Assembly (NCBI GenBank): GCA_963556695.1
Contig: CAUWAG010000020.1
Span: 682,001 to 746,000 of the forward strand
DNA: 64,000 nucleotides
Direction of reading: 5' to 3'
From: Anthostomella pinea
Lineage: Eukaryota; Ascomycota; Sordariomycetes; Xylariales; Xylariaceae
Every line of letters starts with the position of its first letter. Within the stretch, counting starts at the first letter, position 1. The position numbers and the translations under genes are program-made. A model generated the notes under the pieces. The model made no database searches, had not been told where the DNA came from, and saw only the letters and a list, made by a program, of their open reading frames with translations. Shown piece by piece: positions 59,058-64,000 of the stretch.

Positions 59058-60620
59058 TTATTTGTCTTTCCGCTGGTGGAACTTGCGATCAGTAAAGTAC
59101 TGGTTGGCAGCATGCTGGGCGCTGTTGGCTGAGTCTTCAGAGGTCTCGAGTGATTGTCGGAGCTTGGACACAAGAGCCTCGAATGTATGAGACGGGGTGA
59201 ACAATGCGTATTCGAGTTCCTTAACGCCACGGCAGGCACGTTCCACAGCTGCAGTCAGCTGTGTTTCGCCGAGATATGATGGGCTGAGGGCACGTTGACA
59301 AAGCTGCAACTTGTCAAGTAATGCCTCGAGGACGTCCATATTAGACTTGCTGGCATTCTCGGGTCGTGCCTTCAAATTGCTATAGGTAATTGCAGACTAA
59401 TCACGATGATACTGCATCCTGTTGACCTCTGTGTCAAAATGTATCTTGAGACGATTATACATGTCGGAAAACGTGGAGTGACGGCTAACGTGGTGCATGA
59501 AATATATTCGGGTTGCGCCAGTAAGCACTTGAGGGAATACCGCGTGGAATTGACCAGGTTTGATGCCAATGATAGAATACGTGTTCAGGAAATAACGCAT
59601 CTTGTCGTCCAGGATATCATACGGTCTTCCGGAGTAACAGTCTTCCTTTGTCCATATCTTAGCGAACGTAGCGATGGTTACAGAAATAAGATCTTTATTC
59701 GTTACTGGGGCAGGGGGAATCTGCGTATATGGGTCAGGTGGCTGGTTTTGAAGCCATTGATTATGCTGCTGGTAGGTCTTAAAACCGGGGTCCGGTGTAA
59801 CAGTAACATGTCGAGGACCGGGGACGAAGCTGTCAATTGCGTATGCCATCGGGGTTTGTCCGGGTATGAATCCGGCTTGCGAAGTCTGTGAGGGATTCCG
59901 ATATTGGGGACGTATCGGAACAGGTGTTCGTAAAGTATCTCTTAACTGGTTGCTGTCAGTGCTCTGGAACGCAATATGGCTCTGTGAAACATGCTGCTCG
60001 GTAGGTTCGAGGTTAGCAGTATTAGCAGGAGGGGGGTCATTTTTGTCTTGAAGATCGAAACCAGGTGTGTTGGTATTGGATAAATTAGCGTCATCGCCGT
60101 TTTCTCGTGCTTGGATAGCCATGTAACCTTCAACCATTTTCTACAGGTCAGGGTTTGGATATAACAGTTTCGTCCTGTCAAGTGTGATCTTGTCCCAGAC
60201 GGGAAGGTCTTCTGCAGTTACGAGGTTGGCAAGTGTGTCCGCGATAGAGTGGTTTGCCTTGCCTAGATAGATTCCTTGGGAAATAAGGTATTTTCGGAAG
60301 ATGCCTCGGATAGTTCGTTCAATCTTCTCGAAGTTGTCTCTTGTCCATTCTTCAAAGTCCATTCGGAAGCTCTCAAAGATGTCGTAAGGGACAGGCTTCT
60401 CATTGCCATTATAGCGGTCAATGCAGGCTAGGGTGTACGAGTTGATGTGAATAGTGTCGTCATCTCTCAGATCGACTGGATGGATCATATCGAGGTCGAT
60501 GGAGTCGACAAGGTTGGCATGTAGATTGTGCTTGCCAAGGTATTGTAACTTCTTATCTTTTAGGATGTCAGCGGGGTCTTGAGCGACTTGGATTTCGCTG
60601 TTGCCACTGCTGAGGGCCAT
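59058..60620 (-). pseudogene. Copia-3 gag
   Basis: The ATG at 60620 starts MALSSGNSEIQVAQDPADI, matching the Copia-2 gag start at 10318. It runs in pieces 60620-60141, 60137-59397 and 59375-59058, separated by single stop codons. It is the longer version of the Gag in Copia-2 and shows glutamine where Copia-2 has its TAA. Confidence 0.85.
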
Positions 60621-60810
60621 TTTTGTCGGATGTACGCGTGTTGGATGTACTCGTGTTGGATGTATGCGTGTGCGAGAAATTCGTGCGGGGGAGGGTTCTG
60701 TCAACAGTCTGTACTGCCGCGCGGGGATGTGAATATTGCTGTGATTGCAGCGTAATCTATTGCCTCGAGTCGCCTCCTCTGGAGGAACGTTTGCAGGATG
60801 CTCAGTTGCT

Positions 60811-61007
60811 GCGGAGTTGCATTATCTAGCAGTGTCCCTGGTGATGGAGATCTGCGACCTTTCTTGAATTTGATCCGAACCCTGCCGCCCTTTGGTTGCT
60901 TCTTTGGTAGCGCGCTTGCCAGTGAACAAAGAGAAGTAAAGATTTCTCTGACTTGTCTGTAAAAAGCAAGCTTGGAAAATGACCTGTTCTATGAAGAATC
61001 TAGACAA
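60811..61007. other. Unique DNA between Copia-3 and the LINE fragment
   Basis: Not present in the Copia-2 leader, so probably host sequence 5' of the ankyrin gene or a different leader version. It contains a 65-codon frame (60822-61019, minus) with no recognisable domain. Confidence 0.4.
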
Positions 61008-61021
61008 AGACTCACTCATGT

Positions 61022-61213
61022 GTTTGTTTGTTTGTTTGTTTGTTTTGTATTTAACGTGGGGGATTGCTCCTCAGTAGTGCAAACCACGCCTCCCAGAGCC
61101 TCTGCATCGCAGGGTTGTGGAGGTATCAAGATAATAAGTACAGTCTGTCCCGCTCACGAGCCCATCCCCGTTGTTGCGGCGGTATGACCTTGGGTCATCC
61201 ATCTGGTCCTTGG
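61022..61213 (-). mobile_element. LINE 3'-end fragment (192 bp)
   Basis: The last about 170 bases of the LINE at 17212-18636, in reverse and almost identical, with a (CAAA)n tail instead of an AATC tail. Perfect 14-bp duplications AGACTCACTCATGT flank it (61008-61021 and 61214-61227). It lies about 100 bases upstream of the ankyrin gene ATG. The perfect duplications and high identity suggest a young insertion. Confidence 0.9.
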
Positions 61214-61322
61214 AGACTCACTCATGTACACTTGAGATCCGCCAGCTACAAGACCCCCCGAGATACTGCAAGAGTGACTCTCTCATCTCGCGTTCCTCAT
61301 CCACAATACGCAACCAGCCAAC

Positions 61323-63554
61323 ATGGCCCCCAAGCTTAATCATGACGTCGTCTACCTCATCGCACAGACGCTGTGCCAGGACTTGTACCTGAAGACAGCC
61401 CTCGAGCTGTCACTCACGTCCCAAACATCGCACCAGAGCATCTACAAGCAGCTCCTATACGCCGACGCATCCCTGAATGCCCCAGACGTGCCAAATCGCA
61501 TCGGCTCACTGCGCCACGGGGACGGACTCGGGCCCGAAAACCGCCTGGGGATGTGCCTGTGGGCGCGTGATGTGCCATGGGGTGGAGCTGAAGCCCGCGT
61601 GGACCCACGGCTCTCAAGTTCTTCATCGAGAACGACGATGCGGAGATGTTCAAGCAGTACTCGGCGCTGAGCCGACTGGACGTGAACAGCACCATTCATT
61701 GGAGGAAACCCGAAGACCAAAAACAGCCCGCACCCAGAAGTCTCCTCGAGTTGCATTGCAAAGTAGCGCCACCTCAGTTGTTCGATGCTAACTCGAGGCC
61801 GGCGCGGACCCGAGCGGAGGCACGGCCCGGTACCAGACGCATGCTTTATATCAAGCCGCTGAACGGGACTTACCAATAGCTGCCAAGCTGCTGATTGAGC
61901 ACGGCGCATTGGACAGCTTGGAGAAGTGCGAGGGCCCTCCCGACGGGTCCAGACTGACACACTTGATACGCAAAGTCAAGAGCAGGGATATGATGCGCGT
62001 CCTTCTCGACTGTAAACCGAATCTGAATCTCATACAGCTCGCTGATGAAGATTCCAACCTAGGCTATTCTCGCGATCGTCCCAGACACGGGCTGATGCAC
62101 GCTTTTTCACTTGAGAGCACTTTGTAGCGATATTGGTCACCAGATGAAGAGGGTGAGCGGCGGACTTAAAAAAATCTCATATACTCTGGCGGGGTCCTAC
62201 AGCTTTTGGTTGAAGCTGAAGCTGATGTCGATTTATTGGATAGGGGAGAAGTCGTCCACGGGCTCATATTCCGTCGGACAGCGTTGGGCACGCCTGTCGC
62301 GTGGCAAACCCTATGCTAATCCGAACTTTAATTAAACTGGGAGCCAACTTCAGTGGTTCTGCAGCTTACGGCATTGCCGACGAGGAGATGGCAATTCTCT
62401 CCCCCAGAACAGAGCCAGCTTGTTGGGGTCAAATCGTATGGGGACCCCCTAGCAATGACGAACAGCCGCGGCTCCGTTTTGCTACACCTACTCCGTTATA
62501 CGATCTCATCCACGAAAGGAGGAGACTATGGCTGGCACCTGGCGCCAGAGTTCGCGGAACTCAAGAGCAAAAGGCCTGGATCGATTCGCTGAGGATCCTG
62601 ATCGAGGCCGGCGCCACTCGGTCCCAAGGTCTCTTCAGCCCAACCGGCGTCATGCTCGAGGACATCTTCTACTCTTACGTTCAGTGTCCCATCGACTCCG
62701 ATGAGATATGGACACTGCTGGTCGAGGGAGGTGTGCTCAACATCCATGATCGTAATGCGATGAACCAGACTTACCTTGGCCAGCTGGTCTCCAGGTGCTA
62801 CGGCGGTAAAATGCTGACAGAGCCGCTGTCGAAACCGAATCTGATAAGGTCCCTGGTAAAGTTCGGTGTCGACATCAACGCCGTGGGCAGCAGTGGTTTG
62901 ACTCCTCTCGACTACGCGATTCTCTACGGGGAGATTGACACCGTCCAACTGCTTGTGGAGTTGGGAGCCAACCCTTTTCAGCTGCAGCCCAAAAGGTGTT
63001 CTCCAGCCCACCACGCGTTTGGTGAACCTTTCTCGCAAAAAGGTCCCGTGGCGAAGAAGGTTCTAGAGTTCCTGCGACGCAAGCTAATGAAGCATCTTCA
63101 TCCGGGCCGACGTCGACGGAATCAGAGGGCGCCAGACGTCCTGCCTCACCTGCGCAACCAGGCATGGCATCCGACTTTGACCGTCGCCGACGACGTCAAG
63201 ATCAGTAAAATCTGTGAGAAACTGGTCGCCGACGCGGAGTACAGGGCATATTCCATCATTGCACTGCTGGAGCCATACCGAAGCGCCTGTGTCGATGACA
63301 ATGGGCACACACCAGGGGACATTGTCTCCAGGCTGGAAAGCCTGAACAAGCTTGGTCGAAAGATTGAACGCCAGACTATCATCAGCCGTGGTCGTCCATT
63401 CAAGGTAAGCGATGGGCCCCAGAAAGGTATCAGACCTCACCACAAGAACCTCCGCGCCGGCGTCGAGTGTAAGAGTCGGTGCTACTTCTGCTATCCCTTC
63501 CCGCCTCTTCCAGTCGATATAACGCTGCTGGGAATTCCCGACCCAAACCAGTGA
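61323..63554 (+). pseudogene. Ankyrin-repeat protein gene with multiple frame breaks
   Basis: Coding-like sequence continues for 2.2 kb but changes frame several times. The ATG at 61323 starts MAPKLNHDVVYLIAQTLCQD, an F-box-like start common in fungal ankyrin proteins. Ankyrin-type helices appear at ALYQAAERDLPIAAKLLIEHG (about 61845-61905), LQLLVEAEADVDLLD (about 62195) and LIKLGANFSGSA (about 62330). The longest frame (62301-63554, 417 residues) holds a good repeat, GLTPLDYAILYGEIDTVQLL (about 62897), and ends LLGIPDPNQ. Some jumps could be introns, but stops at 62125 and 62328 have no obvious splice solution. Partner-binding scaffold by family; specific role unknown. Confidence 0.65.
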
Positions 63555-64000
63555 TATTAGCTACTCAATAGCTTCGAGTGTGGTCTCTTTCATTGCTATT
63601 TTTCACCTACCTAAATATTCTCTCTTGTGTGACTTGATCGTCTCTCATTTACAAAGTATTGTCACTGCCACGATGATTCTTGCGAACTTCCCCCCTGGCG
63701 AGCAGGTGCGGTGACGACCGCGTTGGCGGCCTCGTAGCATGACTCGTAGAGACCATCGTCCCCTAGGTACGCGTGAACCTACAATCCCCGGCCAGCTCCA
63801 TCTCGCGAGGCTCATGTGGATTCAGGCCCTGACAGACGTCGAGTAAACCAAGTCAAGCCGCCAGCGCTACTAGAGGTGTAAGAGAGCAAGGTCACGCTCG
63901 ATATGTCCATGGAACCTGGATAGCGAGAAATAAAGAACGAGAAAAAAGAACAGAGAGACGCGATGTGGCCGGTACTTGACAACGTAGTAGTTTTGACACT
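63555..64000. other. 3' flank, nothing recognised
   Basis: No supported gene in the last 450 bases. Confidence 0.5.

Larger units (their letters stand above)
54952..60810 (-). mobile_element. Copia-3, longer relative of Copia-2, minus strand, lacking its 5' LTR
   Basis: The 3' LTR (54952-55154) belongs to the 204-bp family. Upstream on the minus strand come RNase H, RT, integrase, protease/knuckle and gag, in Copia order. Sequence similarity to Copia-2 runs from the LTR to the leader word GCAAACGTTC (about 60785). Beyond that the DNA differs, and no 5' LTR is found before the ankyrin gene. Stops and frame changes are frequent, for example in the RT catalytic box. It shows what Copia-2 has lost. 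Confidence 0.9.

Overview
The window is a piece of a filamentous ascomycete genome (Pezizomycotina). The evidence is short spliceosomal introns of about 45-110 bases with GTANGT-type donors, fungal-type genes (conventional kinesin with an IAK tail, RAD6, CSN12-like PCI protein, microsomal P450s, a fungal rhodopsin-domain protein) and long AT-rich blocks full of stop codons of the kind left by repeat-induced point mutation (RIP). I cannot name the species; a Sordariomycete-like fungus is a guess.

Layout. 1-16950 is a transposon nest in AT-rich DNA: a Copia element with 174-bp LTRs (1364-8323), a shorter, internally deleted Copia of a second family with 204-bp LTRs (9591-13214), two solo LTRs of that second family (15866-16067, 16432-16635) and several copies of a roughly 213-bp TG...CA element with 5-bp target duplications. 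Three of those copies sit inside the first Copia. 17212-18636 is a 5'-truncated LINE with a 13-bp target duplication.

19100-33600 is mostly genic: a small tail-anchored coiled-coil protein, a rhodopsin-domain gene with an apparent 2-base frameshift, a P450 remnant, then a conserved housekeeping block: kinesin-1 heavy chain (minus), RAD6 E2 enzyme (minus), mitochondrial acetyl-CoA acetyltransferase (plus) and a CSN12/THP1-like PCI protein (plus). A Tc1/mariner transposase relic fused to a fragment of the 213-bp element follows at 34303-35417. 36000-50200 holds faster-evolving genes: a RING-H2 protein, a Cys/His-rich small protein, a PhnZ-like HD-domain protein, a complete P450, a small secreted cysteine-containing protein and a surface-protein-like gene with a broken frame.

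50750-61213 is a second transposon nest: a Ty3/Gypsy remnant interrupted by a tRNA-derived SINE whose 3' tail matches the LINE tail, then a near full-length minus-strand Copia of the 204-bp-LTR family lacking its 5' LTR, then a LINE 3'-end fragment. 61323-63554 is a decaying ankyrin-repeat gene.

The most interesting material is the transposon biology: the 213-bp element with perfect duplications, a SINE-LINE pair, and a deleted Copia that keeps its ends next to a longer relative carrying the missing parts. The housekeeping genes look intact; most genes beside the transposon nests carry frame breaks.
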